Origin: Lepidonotus clava
Lineage: Eukaryota; Annelida; Polychaeta; Phyllodocida; Polynoidae
Reading direction: 5' to 3'
Assembly (NCBI GenBank): GCA_936440205.1
Contig: OW387133.1
Location: forward strand, 69,316,374-69,380,373
DNA length: 64,000 nucleotides
The translations under genes were made by a program, and so were the position numbers. Numbering within the stretch: position 1 is the first letter of the stretch; every line of letters starts with the position of its first letter. Positions 32,290 to 44,268 of this stretch are shown here, piece by piece. The notes beneath the pieces are model-generated. The model did not search any database and was not told the origin of the DNA. It saw only the letters and a program-made list of their open reading frames with translations.

Positions 32290-34514
32290 TCATGGGTGCC
32301 AGTCGTCGTTATCCATGTCCGGCACGTCCATCCCCATGTTATTTTCCATCCCTTCTTCCTGCTTCTCCTTTTCTTTTTCTTTTTCCTTTTGCTTCTGCTT
32401 TTGCATCTCCTCTTCCTCGTCATACTCTCCCATAGGCGGGGTTTCCCTCATCCAAGCAGGAGGGTTGTCAATCCAGGATGGCTGCCCCTCCTGGTCCCCT
32501 TCGGTACCCATCCAGGAGGGTGGCTGTTCTATCCAGGCCGTCGTCGTCTCGTTCTCCACCATCCACTCTGGAGGCTGGCTTATCCACAGTGGCCGGATCT
32601 TGTTGGATTTCTTTTTGTCCTTTTTGTCGTCCTTCGGTTTCTCCGGCTCTGGGTCCGGGATATTGTCTGGACAATATTTTGGACAGTGTGCCTGACCAAA
32701 TGCCTGCAAGTTAGAATCATTGTATTAGCTTCTGCATGGGCGTTAACGTTTCTTATAATTACTGTTCATTGTGACTGATGTTCAATAGAAAGCTATTTAT
32801 GTATTTCATTGCCGATGCCGGACCAAGTGTAAAGTGAGTGATATCATATTTATTTCTAAGTGTGACTATTAGACATTCTCATTGGAAACCTGACCCTGTA
32901 AGTCCCTTCATTGCCATTAGGTTGATTTGGTATATATCTCGCGATTGATATCAGGGGTGGATACAGGATTTTCAAAAGGGACGATCAGCATAAAGGCTAA
33001 GTATTGAAACCGCGTGCATTTGCGCATATATATGCGTGTGGCAGTTTCTCCCCCTTTTTGCAGTTTAGGGGTCCACCAAGGGGGGGGGGGGGGGGGGTCA
33101 GGACCCCCAGGACCCCCAACTCCTCCTGGATCCGCCCCTGGATGTCATTGTCACAGTCTCAATTATGGGGAATACCATGCATTTATCTTTACGGCGGCAA
33201 GTATAGATCGTGCATAGTTAAGTCGCAGATGCTAGTCAGGTCGTGGAACCTGCTCTCCCAGAATCTCCCAGAAGAACAAACAGGATTAACCATGTTTAAC
33301 GTGTTAATCACAACTTGTACAGACAGAGTGCATGGTCAAGGACCTCCTCGTCAGATCCGGTTCACCTATTGCATTTTTCACACAAAAGCAGCTCTGAATC
33401 TATGTTAAGGAAAACGGGGCCAGTAACCACGATATAATTTGTGGTATTAGCCTCATTAATTTTATCAATTTAACACCTGAAATCGCTTCTTAACCCGAAC
33501 CTATAATTATAATAACTCTATATACGGTTTTTCTAACCAATAGAGGTATGCCCATCACAAAACACACGGTGATGATAACTCACCCTGCATCCCATAAAGG
33601 CAAAGAAGCAGCCCAGGAGGAAGCCCACGCCCAAGGTGGGCAGGAGGAAGTAGAGACGTAGATACCACGGGGTGTCGTCGCTGTAGTCGATGGTGGTCGA
33701 GAGGACGGGGGTAGTCGTCACGTTCACGTCGGACGCCGACTCCGTGGTCATACCTTGGTGGAAGGAATTTAGTGAGTTCATGAGAAATCGCCAGAAAAAT
33801 GTTCCTACCAGGGGATTTACCACATTGAGTATTGGAAAATGCTTAAAATAAATCTGAGTTTTTCGACATGGAAAAATTAAGAATAACAAATTGATAAAGA
33901 GAAAATTACCGTTTCATTCGAGTACGTAACCCTTTATGCCTTGTGAATGGGTATATGAACCGGTACATCAAATCTGTTACAAAGGATCTGTTTCGTACTA
34001 CATTTCCAAACGTCTTCCCATGTCATTGCATTGAATTTATTAGAGAGAATTCGATCTGTGGAATAATGGGAAGGAGGGGGGGGGGGCTTATCGTTGCAAT
34101 ACTCATTTTTTCCTATGTAGGCCTAACAATTTCTTCTCTGTGCTCACAAAAAGATGTTGCCCGCATTATAGAAAAAGATCAACAAACAGGGATTGGCAGA
34201 TTGATGTCTGTAATGTCTTAAGACATTTTTCAGTATAAATGTCTGCCCCATGTAAACGGATTGACCTATACAAGTTAACATTTCTTTTTCACCATTTGGG
34301 CTTGTCTACATTATTATGACAATGCGGAAATAATTATGATGAAATAGTATACACATGCAATTTAGAAAGGTAATTTTCAGAAAACAATCAATGGAAACAG
34401 AATCCCGTTTCCCATTTAACAACTTTCAAATGAAAATGATCACTAACCAGTGGCTCCATGTGTAGATAGTGTAACTACCACGACAATGAGTAAATACTCT
34501 ATTCTTCCTGTCAT
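32290..34514 (-). CDS. Unrecognised single-pass membrane protein with W-I-x-x-P-P-x-W-M repeats (three exons)
   Basis: Minus-strand exons 34,514-34,448, 33,753-33,584 and 32,703-32,290 join in phase (67 + 170 + 414 nt) to 216 residues. All introns are GT-AG. Residues 1-21 (MTGRIEYLLIVVVVTLSTHG) read as a signal peptide. Residues 23-52 are a short Ser/Thr-rich ectodomain. Residues about 54-77 (YFLLPTLGVGFLLGCFFAFM) are a membrane span. The cytoplasmic part has C-P-K-Y-C-P at 86-91, a Lys/Asp/Pro stretch, three repeats (WISQPPEWM 119-127, WIEQPPSWM 136-144, WIDNPPAWM 156-164), an acidic patch, a K-E alternating run (180-193) and an acidic tail ending DDWHP. I know no family with this layout. 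The P-P-x-W and W-I motifs could be ligands for a WW- or SH3-like partner, which is inference. Likely type I membrane protein. Confidence 0.75.
32953..33142. mobile_element. Short hAT-like MITE with poly-G tract, copy 2
   Basis: CAGGGGTGGATACAGGATTT to CTCCTGGATCCGCCCCTG, in the intron between exons 2 and 3 of the membrane-protein gene. It contains a run of 18 G at 33,080-33,097. Confidence 0.7.
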
Positions 34515-36612
34515 ATTTACGGCATTCTCCAGACACACATGAAGCTAGATCGACATATTGTTTTTGTCATACGATTGTATAGATGCGACAGGTCAAAAAA
34601 TAATCCCTTCACTTACAGAGTGGTGCAAAATGAATTTAATTATTGGAATGTTAAACTTTTTTTTATATAGAATTTTAATCGGCAAATACAAAGCAAAAGT
34701 TAAAGCGAACAATATTCAGAGGGGTTGTAAAAAGCACTGATCCCATTTGAACTCAAGAAGTATTCCCTTCTTATAGCAAGATCAAAATATTTCAAATTAA
34801 ACACCGTCAATTGTAAGTGACCGTGTAGCATTTAGTCTCAGCAGGATTCCTGCCGCAATGTTCATGGATTACAGATTATTTATAGCTTGGTACATATATG
34901 CCTACGTTGCCTGACATAATCCCAATCATTAACGTTCAACCACACTTGGTCTTCGAACGGGCTTTAAATGCCAACCATGGTCAAAGATAATAAGGTCACG
35001 TTAATAATAATCTAGCATCCTCCCCGTGAGTGCATTGTTATATTGTTCCATTTGGTCATCAAATATAAGGGGAAAATGCAAACCATGGCTACTTGCATTT
35101 TGCTATCAATAAGAATAACGCTTGTACAAATATATGACATGGGAAACGCTGCGCAGGGTTCATATGTACTTTTCGAAATTGCACATTAGCTTATTTAACA
35201 GAATCTGATTATAAGATACAGGGGCGGATCCAGGATTTTGAAAAGGGGGCAGGGGGCGTGCTATTGCAAAATTTCCTCCTCCCATTCCGGGGGCAGGAAT
35301 TTACATTAGAAAAAATTAATATTTGGTCAAAAATAGGGGGGGGGGGGCACGCCTGGCACGTCCCCCCCCCCCCTAATTCCGCGCCTGAGATAAGATCTAG
35401 ACTAGTAGGTAAGAATTATGTGGGTTCCCATTTGAATTTGGATCAAAATGGACTGTAGTCAATTGTCTTAGTCAAGAGAGGGCGTCTGAGTGCAATTATG
35501 TGCAGAGGTTATTTTCGCCACCTAACGGTTTGAGGGAGAAAGCATTTTGTTTCCAACAAGAAAACTGAGATAATCTCGAATAGGCCTGATTTGGTTTAAG
35601 AAAAAAAAAGATTATAATGATTTGTAATTACGTATTTCTGTGTTCGTGTGCATTATTCAATCATTATTGTCATACACCATACTTAATGTCGATATATAAA
35701 GACGTTAGGAGTAGAACTTTATGTAGGGGCTATAATAGCACTAAGACTAATTCTACTTATTCTGTACGTGATAGTTTTTGACACATTCAAAGAACCAATC
35801 ATATTTTTAAGTAGGGTCACCTCTAAAAAAACATGGAACACATATCATGGGAGGATCTCTCATAGTAAGGAATCTAGATGGGGGGCCCCAGTGTCGCGTG
35901 TCCAATTTAAGAAATGGCCCATAGTTTGTCCCTGTCACTTATTTACCCCCCTGTGACATGTGGAATTTAAGAAATGCCCCTGTCGCGCTGTCGATTTTAT
36001 GGGTCCACCACTTATATTATGTTAACATAGGTTGCCCTTTCTAGCAAGGAATGTTTTCCATAAGAATGAAATCCCCAAAAGGCAAAGAGTAAATAATAGT
36101 ATTACAATACAAACAAATCCCGGGGGTTGGGCGACTTCATGTTAAGTCTGCCTGGATGTATTCTGGATGTGTGTCGAAAAGTGAAGGACAAGGGTCTCTT
36201 TTCAGCTTAAGAGAGTGAATGGGTGTATTTTAAAGAGGTACTCCAAATGTATAAGGGTATCTCACACTGGCCCATGCTCTTCAGTTACATTATACTTCAT
36301 TTAATACTATAATCATCACATGTGCTTTCAGAACTGTAGCTCAAGGATGCTATTTCAAAATTATGTATTATAGTCCTTCTCTAATGGTGTCTTTGATGTA
36401 CGGTCCCCTTATTATGGGTATGTTTTGGGATGGACAGAGTCCTTCCGAAAGGGTCAATTTCTGAAACCCAAACACACACGTCCGGGAGTATATCAGTCAA
36501 GTCACCTCCCCGGGAAACAGATCTACTGACGTCTTACATGTCGCTAAGATTTCCTTATAATTCATCTCCTATTGTAATGTCTGCATAATTAGTTTTCAAA
36601 GGTAATATATAA

Positions 36613-36656
<44 letters not shown>

Positions 36657-37348
36657 CCTATATTATATTATATATCTTTATGTATGTGTGTGGTTCTACG
36701 GTGTATGACAGTGTGATTCTTGATAACTAAAAATAATGCCAAATCATTGCTGATGGTTGCTTAGCTCCAGTGAAATAAGTAATAACTCGAACCTGATCCA
36801 ATACTATAGCATTGATTAAAGACCTTCACGCCTACGATGGCGGGATATATTCGTCCTTGCTACATCAAAACTTGTTGTTCTCTAGAGTCGAAATGTATTT
36901 GGATGAAACCTCAAGATAAATGTATTTTATAAACCATTATAGAGGCAGATAAGCGTCTGACAAATAGTGTAAAATACCTGTTTTTATATTAATTTTATAC
37001 GTTTTATAAGAAAACAGTTGATACAATCAACATCCGATGGTCACGATACTGTACTGTTGATTTAGACGAAATAAGACTTACTTTCTTTGCTGTATTGATG
37101 TCAATGCTGCTTTTCTTAGCTTTATCTTATTACACTGCCGGAGTAACTAAAGCCTTTATGACCGAGAAGCTTTTACATGAGTATCAGGTATACAATACGA
37201 TGTATAAGATACTTTATTTTATACATATTTATAAATACAACAATCTCCTTTGAAAGATCTTCGTATATCATGCCTTTACATGTCAAATGTGCATATATAT
37301 ATATGTGTGTATATATATGTGTATATATATATATATGTATATATATAT

Positions 37349-37386
<38 letters not shown>

Positions 37387-37640
37387 TTATCAGTTTACAT
37401 GATAATGATGAAATAATACTAATATGAAATTGCATTGCGCGCACACATGCACATACACACTCAGCAACTTGGTCTCGATTGTCATTTAGCCCACACCTGG
37501 AGAGAAACAGCGTTCGCTGCACAGCATTCTATACAAATGGTTCATTTTTTCACACGGAAAAACAACTGAACCATTCACACTTTCCTAATAGTGTGTGAAT
37601 TGAAAAATGCAACACCTGAACCAACGGTGTGTAGAACAGA
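34515..37640. other. Upstream of the membrane-protein gene; repeats only
   Basis: No exon recognised. It holds a hAT-like MITE (35,219-35,397), a (TA)n run (36,616-36,655) and a mixed TATG/GATA microsatellite (37,290-37,385). The latter gives an open frame of no meaning. Confidence 0.45.
35219..35397. mobile_element. Short hAT-like MITE with poly-G and poly-C tracts, copy 3
   Basis: CAGGGGCGGATCCAGGATTT to CCGCGCCTG, with a G tract at about 35,335-35,347 and a C tract about 20 bp on. It is the best preserved left end of the family, with TTTTGAAAAGGGGG just inside it. Confidence 0.7.
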
Positions 37641-37649
37641 TAGATATTC

Positions 37650-38430
37650 AGATGCGGATTCCCGTCTCCAATCCGTTTATCTCCGAATTTCCCTTGACCG
37701 CAAACGTCCAGGAAAAACAAGGCAATGGGGCGGGCGACGTCTCCGACCAGTAGATTTAATATAACCTCCCAAATATGCATTCATATCACCTCTTCTCGGC
37801 GGGATCTCTTTTGAAAACAAAGTTGGTGCCTGGCGTTTTTCTCCGGCCTCGTGCGTCCGGCCGGTGGTTCTGTTTTTGATGGTCTTATAATGGATGTAAG
37901 ATTGGGTTACTCGGGGTGTCGGGGGCCCTTGTCCTGCCCGGCCCCGGCCCGCCCTGACCCCCGGCCGCCCCGGGCCCGCCGGCGCACGGCGTCTGATTAG
38001 CCGGCCGTAGCCGCTCATCCTCCCGGCATCGACCGGCCATTGACAAGACCATTGAGCCGGCATTGATTCACCTCCTTGGAGAAGGTCCCGCGGGCCCGGG
38101 CGGCGCTCCGGGCAGGTGCGATCCTCTAAACCTCATTATACCGCCCGCCCCTCCCAGCCACGCCGCGCATGCGTAATCCGTCACATGGAGGGCGCTAAGA
38201 GTCTCACTTCCGGTATGTCAGGCGCCAAACTTCCCAAGTGTAAGCCAAGTTCAGCGGCCGGGGCCGGGGCGCCTGTCGGCATAGCGCCACTGTCTAGAAT
38301 CCAGTTAGAGGAAACGTCCAGCCAACTGACAGCCCCGCATGATGACAATACCTTAAGGACACAGCTCCGATTCGCCTCTACCACTCTACAAAGAGTATTG
38401 TGCATGGGCCACAAAGTGTGTGCATTCCGC
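37650..38430. promoter_or_regulatory. CpG-rich island
   Basis: This is by far the most GC- and CpG-rich part of the window (for example CGGCCGCCCCGGGCCCGCCG near 37,965) in otherwise AT-rich DNA. Open frames on both strands here follow from composition and match no family. It may be a promoter for the minus-strand gene starting at 34,514 (through an unseen 5' exon) or for an unseen transcript to the right. Both are inference. Confidence 0.45.
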
Positions 38431-38504
38431 TAGGCTTTCAACAGCGATTTGTAGCACCTACGCCCTCAATGGGTGTAGACCCCTAATTTTTGGCCTATGG
38501 ACAT

Positions 38505-38631
38505 GCGACATCATAATTCCTTAAATTCGACAGGGCGACATCGTGATTCCTTAAATTTGACAGGGCGACATCATGATTCCTTAAAATCAACAAGGCGACA
38601 TCATGACTACTTAAATTTGACAGGGCGACAT
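38505..38631. repeat. 30-bp tandem repeat, four copies
   Basis: Units of GCGACATCATGATTCCTTAA plus ATTTGACAGG repeat exactly every 30 bp (38,505, 38,535, 38,565, 38,595) with a partial fifth. The array lies just right of the CpG island. Confidence 0.9.
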
Positions 38632-39990
38632 GGGACCCCCCCCCCTCTACACCCCCTCCTCAGAGGGTAGACAGAATAAGGATCCGTACAATTCATATAC
38701 ATGTATAATTGTATGAAAAGATATGCATGTGAACAGTCGACTGCCCATAACAAGAACTCTCTTAGATTCAGACTTTGGTCTATATACATTTAGAAGTATC
38801 ATCCCTATTCCCCCGACTCTTCCAGCTATTTCATGGTTGCTAAGACAAGTGGTATGTATCTAGAGTAGCCTATAATTCCGAAGAGTTCCCTGAAATTGAG
38901 GTCTACCGATACACACCGTTCGTTATGAGCCAAAGCAACAACAAAACAGTAAGTAGTATGGGAACAGGGACTGACCCATGATTCAGAGTGTGTAAGAGTG
39001 TGTAAGAAATATAGCAAAATCCTAAGGTTCAGGGATAACAAGGTTTTGTATGATTATTCTAAATGGAGATACTTCAAACAGTAAATTGTTTGATATATGT
39101 AAGTTATAACGCATTGCCACGAGCCCAGTCCTAACGCTGATTCACATATAGCTGGCAGACAAAGTATATGTGTGGATTTCATGTAGGAATCCTCTAAGAT
39201 ATAGTCATAATTATATGAATAACAAAATCCCCCCATTAATACTTGGGTCCCTCTGGGTTAAGGCGATACACGGGGAGTAAGCAGTTAGGGGTATAGTGAT
39301 AAGGGATTCCATAACTACAAAATGAAAGGGTATGTAAGCAGTATATGCAATATTTCCTATGAATCAGGAATCATAAGCTGGTGATCCACGTTGCGACATT
39401 TTCAAACCGACGGAAATTTTCACTAACTAACCGATTTAAGGACCGACGTTTTTTTGTCGGTTGACAATCGGTTTGCCAATTAAACCCCCTGCTCCTAGAA
39501 TCGGTCCAGAATCGGTCCCACACCCATGATCCATTGAAAAGTTGAAAAACGATTGTTTTTTGGCAATCTAGACTATAAATCAATAGAAATATTATCTTAA
39601 AAAATCGGTTGGATCATTTTTCACAATTCTGCAAATATTTTTATTTGCATGTCTAAATATATTCAATATGATCATAAATTTATAATATTTAATCTGTTTG
39701 ATCAAAAAAAAGTAAAATTGAATAATACTTATCGAAAATAATTAAAAATTGCATTCCCATTTTCGTTGGGAGAATTGGGGCTCATTGGCGCCAGCTGGTG
39801 TGTTCTGGACTAACTACCCCCCCTCCATACTCTCAAACCCATATGCCCCCCCTGCAACACAAAGGGGCCACCCCTCACTCACCCTACCTCATACCCTCCT
39901 TCGCACACCCACTCTCTGCCCGCTCTTCAACCACTACACATCTCCACAAAATCGTCCGCGTGAGGCTTCCACGTTGCCCACGACACCGGA

Positions 39991-41187
39991 ATGGTTCTGA
40001 CCAGAGGGATGATAGCAGCGATGCAAAGACAGAATACAACACCGTGGATGCAGCCAGACGAGTCTGACGACGAGGTGGTATTCAACAGCAGGAGGTGGAC
40101 CGAACGTTTCACAAACTACGGCTCGGAAATGGAGGTTGACGAAGCGGCAGGCTCGGCCGCCTCTAGTGGCGGACGGGCCACCCCGTCGGTGAGCGAGGAA
40201 CGCATGGCGGCCATAGAAAAGACCGTGGAGGGTATGTCAAAGCAATTTCAATCCTTCATGAGTTTTGTTGGCAATAATGATGCGGTTTCTCGCCCACCAG
40301 TACAAGGGGAACGACCGGCATCGACAGCCAGAAGGGACCCGTCACCACCGCGCCGCCTGCACGACACGCATGGGCGACCATATGGAACAAGTAGGTCAGC
40401 CGGGCACCGGTCAAGGTCGGCCATTCCCTCGGCGACTGAATTCCGTGGCCGCACATACGACGACTACATCCAACACCAGCTGAGGCGCGAGGAATTTGTT
40501 ATAGACCGACATGAATCTGGTAAGGCCTTTGCCTCTGATCCATTTATTAAGGAGTTGCACCCGAAGCCATACATGTACTTGGAGCGCACGGGGCTCAATA
40601 CTATAAAGAAAAAACTAGAGGCCCGCGAGAGCATGACCTATACTGAATACATGGCGGCATATTTGCGAATGTTGAGGGACCCCAGGGCCGAACAGGAACA
40701 TCTGGTGTGGGCACATGTGGAACACATGCAGAACATTACCGAAGACGTTATGGCCCGAGACTGGCCCACCACTCGTAGGTGGACAAATGCAGTCTTTGAT
40801 GAAATTGAAAAAGGGTCCTATACCTGGGATGATAGTAGTACCATCCAATTTGAACGTTTGAAATATGCAGTAATGGGTACTAACCGCCATGGCGGAGGTA
40901 GCACACACTCACAGGTAGATAGGAACGAACGTGAAGTACCGTGTAGAGACTTTAACTCCAAGGGTGGGTGCCAGTTCCCGAAGTCACATTCTAATGGCAA
41001 CAGCCGCTTTGCACACGTGTGTTCTTATTGTTTAGCCCAGACGGGACGCCACATACCCACCCACGGCATGGCGGGATGTATACGCCTCACCACGGATGCA
41101 GGTTCTACAGGTGCCATCCAACCACCGGCAAAAAACGCCAGGCGGCCCCCAGCTCAAGGACAGACGCTGGAGGCCCCACTGCAGTAA
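39991..41187 (+). CDS. Gag-like ORF of the Ngaro-type element
   Basis: A 398-residue frame directly after repeat A1. Its first half is low in recognisable domains. Near the C-terminus a Cys/His-rich patch (CRDFNSKGGCQFP, then HVCSYC and H-x-x-x-H-G-M-x-G-C) looks like a nucleic-acid-binding zinc finger. Position and size fit the structural protein of YR retrotransposons. Confidence 0.75.
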   Translation: MVLTRGMIAAMQRQNTTPWMQPDESDDEVVFNSRRWTERFTNYGSEMEVDEAAGSAASSGGRATPSVSEERMAAIEKTVEGMSKQFQSFMSFVGNNDAVSRPPVQGERPASTARRDPSPPRRLHDTHGRPYGTSRSAGHRSRSAIPSATEFRGRTYDDYIQHQLRREEFVIDRHESGKAFASDPFIKELHPKPYMYLERTGLNTIKKKLEARESMTYTEYMAAYLRMLRDPRAEQEHLVWAHVEHMQNITEDVMARDWPTTRRWTNAVFDEIEKGSYTWDDSSTIQFERLKYAVMGTNRHGGGSTHSQVDRNEREVPCRDFNSKGGCQFPKSHSNGNSRFAHVCSYCLAQTGRHIPTHGMAGCIRLTTDAGSTGAIQPPAKNARRPPAQGQTLEAPLQ

Positions 41188-41205
41188 AAGTTAAGGTATT
41201 ACCTA

Positions 41206-43240
41206 ATGCTTCTACAGCTGTCCAATTTTCTCGAAACAGTTCACATACAGGAAACCTCACGGGGCGTGACACGGACGCGGACGGTGGTGCGGGCGGCAAA
41301 GCTATCGGGGATCAACCTCCGCCACGGCATGCACCGGAGCGACCGAGTGACCGCAGCAGGGCAGCTGAGGGAACCACGTCCGCAGGCCAGCCCACCAACA
41401 CTCGCGGCAGAGGGACAACGAGCCACGCCAACACGCAGGACGACGCAGACAACGGCGATCGCCAGCAGGTAGTAGGCTCCCCACCTCTTGACTTTGAACG
41501 GATAAGATTGATATGTGAGAACAATGTTGAGAACCATGAAGTGGATACAACCCCACAGGTTTTTCAAGAGCACAGGCGGGAAGTTTGGCCACAAATGGTC
41601 ACTAACGTTCCTCCCGCATGTGCTCATAAGGTCAACCAGTTGAGAGCCATATACGATGTTACGGCGGCAACTGGCCTCCCCAACTGCATGAAGGCCCGCC
41701 AGCCGGTTCCTAGTGACTTAAGGTTGCCTGTCTGGGAGAGCTATGCCACTGATAGCGATGAGGATAGGGAACTCATGGGATACATCAAATATGGGTTCCC
41801 GATGGGCTACATGGGGCCGGCATCAAACACCCCGGGTGGTAGCAACCACCCAAGTGCTGTAAATTTCCCCACACACGTGGAGGACTTTATAGAGGGGGAA
41901 TTGGGGCTGGGGGCCATTGTAGGACCGTTCGACTCTCCCCCATTCGAACCATGGGCACATGTCTCACCTATAATGTCTAGGCCCAAACGTGATAGCCACA
42001 AACGACGAGTTATATCTGATCTGACATTTCCATATGAAACATCGGTCAATTCATTTATTGTCAAGAATAGTAACATGGGAGTGCCGTGGGACCACACCCT
42101 ACCTACTATAGAGGGGTTCGTCAAAGAGTTACAAATCGTGGGAGAGGGCGCGTTCATGTTCAGTGTAGATGTGGCGCGCGCCTATAAAAACTTTAGATCA
42201 GATCCCCTCGACTGGCCCTTGTTATGCATGGAATGGGATGGTAGATATTATGTGGAAGTGTCCATGCCTTTCGGGGCACGTGCATCATCATCATTCATGC
42301 AACGCATTGCCAATTTCATTACCAGGATATTGCGCGACGAGGGGATAAGGGCTACGATGTACCTGGACGATATCATCGTCGTGGCGGCGGACGAAGGACT
42401 AGCCCAGCGACAATACGCCCGAGTGCGTGGACTACTGCAGCAGCTAGGGCTACCTGAGGCGACAGACAAACTCCAGGCCCCGAGCAGGAAGGTACGGTGG
42501 CTAGGAATTGATATCTCCTCAGTGGACATGACCCTCACAATACCCCCCGATAAACTTGATGAAGCCCTGAATGCGGTGGCAGAATGCCACGCACGACAAT
42601 ACATTAGTAAGAAGGGCCTACAGTCGCTTGTAGGGAGGTTAGTACATGTGGGCAAGTGTATTCAGCCGGCCAGGATATTTATCGGTAGACTCCTTCAGGC
42701 CATGAGGGGACTCGAGGATGGGGCCAGGGTTAGGGTCACAAACGAGATGCGGGCCGACCTGAACTGGTTTCTTGAGTTCGGGGACGGGTGGAACGGGGTG
42801 GCGTTGATCCCGGCCCCTGCCCCTACAAAAACAATACAGGTTGATGCCTGTTTGACGGGCGTCGGGGCCACCGATGGTCGGCTGGCATATGGAGGAAGGG
42901 TCGCACCCTGGGACGACCCCGCAGATAACATTACTGAGTTGGAGGCCGCCAACCTGGTGGTGGCCCTACATACCTTCCTGGGCGAGGAGGACAGGGGGGC
43001 TCATGTCCTTGTCCAGTGTGACAACCTCCCGACAGTCCAGGCCGTACAGTACGGACGGGCCCGTAATGGGGTCCTCGCCCAATGTGCGAGAGCGTGTTGG
43101 ATGGTGCAGGCGGTATTGGGGGTTCACTTAACATTCGCACATATAGCTGGAGTTGATAATGTCATCGCTGACGCCCTGAGTCGGGCACATACGGGTGGCC
43201 GGTATCGACATGTTGCAGATGGATTTGTATGTGCTCTTGG
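41206..43240 (+). CDS. Reverse transcriptase and RNase H of the Ngaro-type element
   Basis: The frame that is open from 41,019 carries RT motifs FSVDVARAYKNF, VSMPFGARASS and the catalytic YLDDIIVV. An RNase H domain follows: QVDACLTGVGA, ELEAANLVVAL, QCDNLPTV and ADALSRAH. The order and the RT type fit DIRS/Ngaro elements. It overlaps the gag-like frame at its start and the recombinase frame at its end, as is common in this family. The start codon is not determined. Confidence 0.9.
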
Positions 43241-43272
43241 TTTATCTCTGGTGAACCCATGCCTTCAGTTTA

Positions 43273-44268
43273 TTGATGTCGTCTCTCCACCTCTACTCTC
43301 CAGATCGGGCGTACAACTTGTTGGCGGAACGTGCCGAGGGTCGTCAGGGAGCAGCACGTGCCACCGGGACACAAGCCAATCATCAGGCGGCGATGCGCGA
43401 GTTCCTGGGCTTCTGCTGCCGATTCGGAATCGACCCAATGGCAACGACCCCCGCCGACATATGCGTGTGGATCGAATGGGCGGTGGAACAGGGGAACGCC
43501 CCTCCGACGATCAGGAACAAGCTATCGCATGTAAGATCCCACGCACGACTGGTGGGGGCACGGACGGATGGAATGGACAGTGTGCGGGTCAAACTCGCAA
43601 TGGACGCGGTGGCAAGGGACAAAACTTATGTATCGCGGGTCAAGCCAGCAGTCCCACTCGAGGTGATACGCAATGTGATAGCGGCGTTTCACGACGATGC
43701 ATATGGAACAACAATGAAGGCCGCCTTTCTGCTCCTATATCTGGGGGCGATGCGGCAGTCAGAGGTCGCACCGCAGTCGATAAACTCATTCGATCCGATA
43801 AAGCACATTACAAAGGCAGATGTGACAGTCTCGGACAGTGTAACGGTGCACCAGAAATGGGCCAAAAATCTACAGCGCTACAATCAGCGCCGAGATATAT
43901 TGCTCACACCAGCGGACGACCCGGCAGTCTGCCCCGTCATAATCATGGGGCGACTGGCCGAGTTCAACAGAGACAATCCCCCCCAGGCCCCGTTGCTGAC
44001 ATTTCCGGGGACCCTACGGCCGGTGCCAACCTCACACATCAGGACAGTGTGGGCGACTGCGCTCAGGGCAATGGGCCGAGATCCCAAGACCCACACCCTG
44101 CACTCGATCAGGAAAGCCGCAGCCACGACGGCGTTCAGTGCAGGGTGCAGCGAGTTGCAGGTGCAAAGGCACGGGGGTTGGAGGTCCACGGCACACCGGA
44201 CATATATAGAAACTCAGAAAGACTTAAAAGTCAATAAGACACTCTCTACTTCATTATCCAAATATTAA
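43273..44268 (+). CDS. Tyrosine recombinase of the Ngaro-type element
   Basis: A 331-residue frame with the tyrosine-recombinase residues in order: R in LGAMRQSEVAP, H-x-x-R in LHSIRKAAATTAF, then HGGW and the nucleophile Tyr in HRTYI. It replaces the DDE integrase of LTR elements and would insert a circular DNA copy by site-specific recombination, which explains the lack of a target duplication. Confidence 0.92.
   Translation: MMSSLHLYSPDRAYNLLAERAEGRQGAARATGTQANHQAAMREFLGFCCRFGIDPMATTPADICVWIEWAVEQGNAPPTIRNKLSHVRSHARLVGARTDGMDSVRVKLAMDAVARDKTYVSRVKPAVPLEVIRNVIAAFHDDAYGTTMKAAFLLLYLGAMRQSEVAPQSINSFDPIKHITKADVTVSDSVTVHQKWAKNLQRYNQRRDILLTPADDPAVCPVIIMGRLAEFNRDNPPQAPLLTFPGTLRPVPTSHIRTVWATALRAMGRDPKTHTLHSIRKAAATTAFSAGCSELQVQRHGGWRSTAHRTYIETQKDLKVNKTLSTSLSKY

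Noticed and set aside
32247-32778. Plus-strand frames of up to 165 codons over the membrane-protein exon
   Set aside because: Composed of Phe/Leu/Ser runs complementary to the K/E and acidic codons of the minus-strand gene; no splice context or homology.
37283-37522. Open frame with repeated Tyr-Ile and Leu-Ser-Ile-Tyr
   Set aside because: Translation of the TATG/GATA microsatellite.
37677-38433. Open frames on both strands of the GC-rich island, and a possible rRNA fragment
   Set aside because: Length follows from low stop-codon density in GC-rich DNA; Arg/Gly/Pro-rich products without family motifs; no recognisable rRNA core sequence.
41105-42655. Several minus-strand frames in the Ngaro-type element
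   Set aside because: Shadows of the gag, RT and recombinase frames in GC-rich coding DNA.
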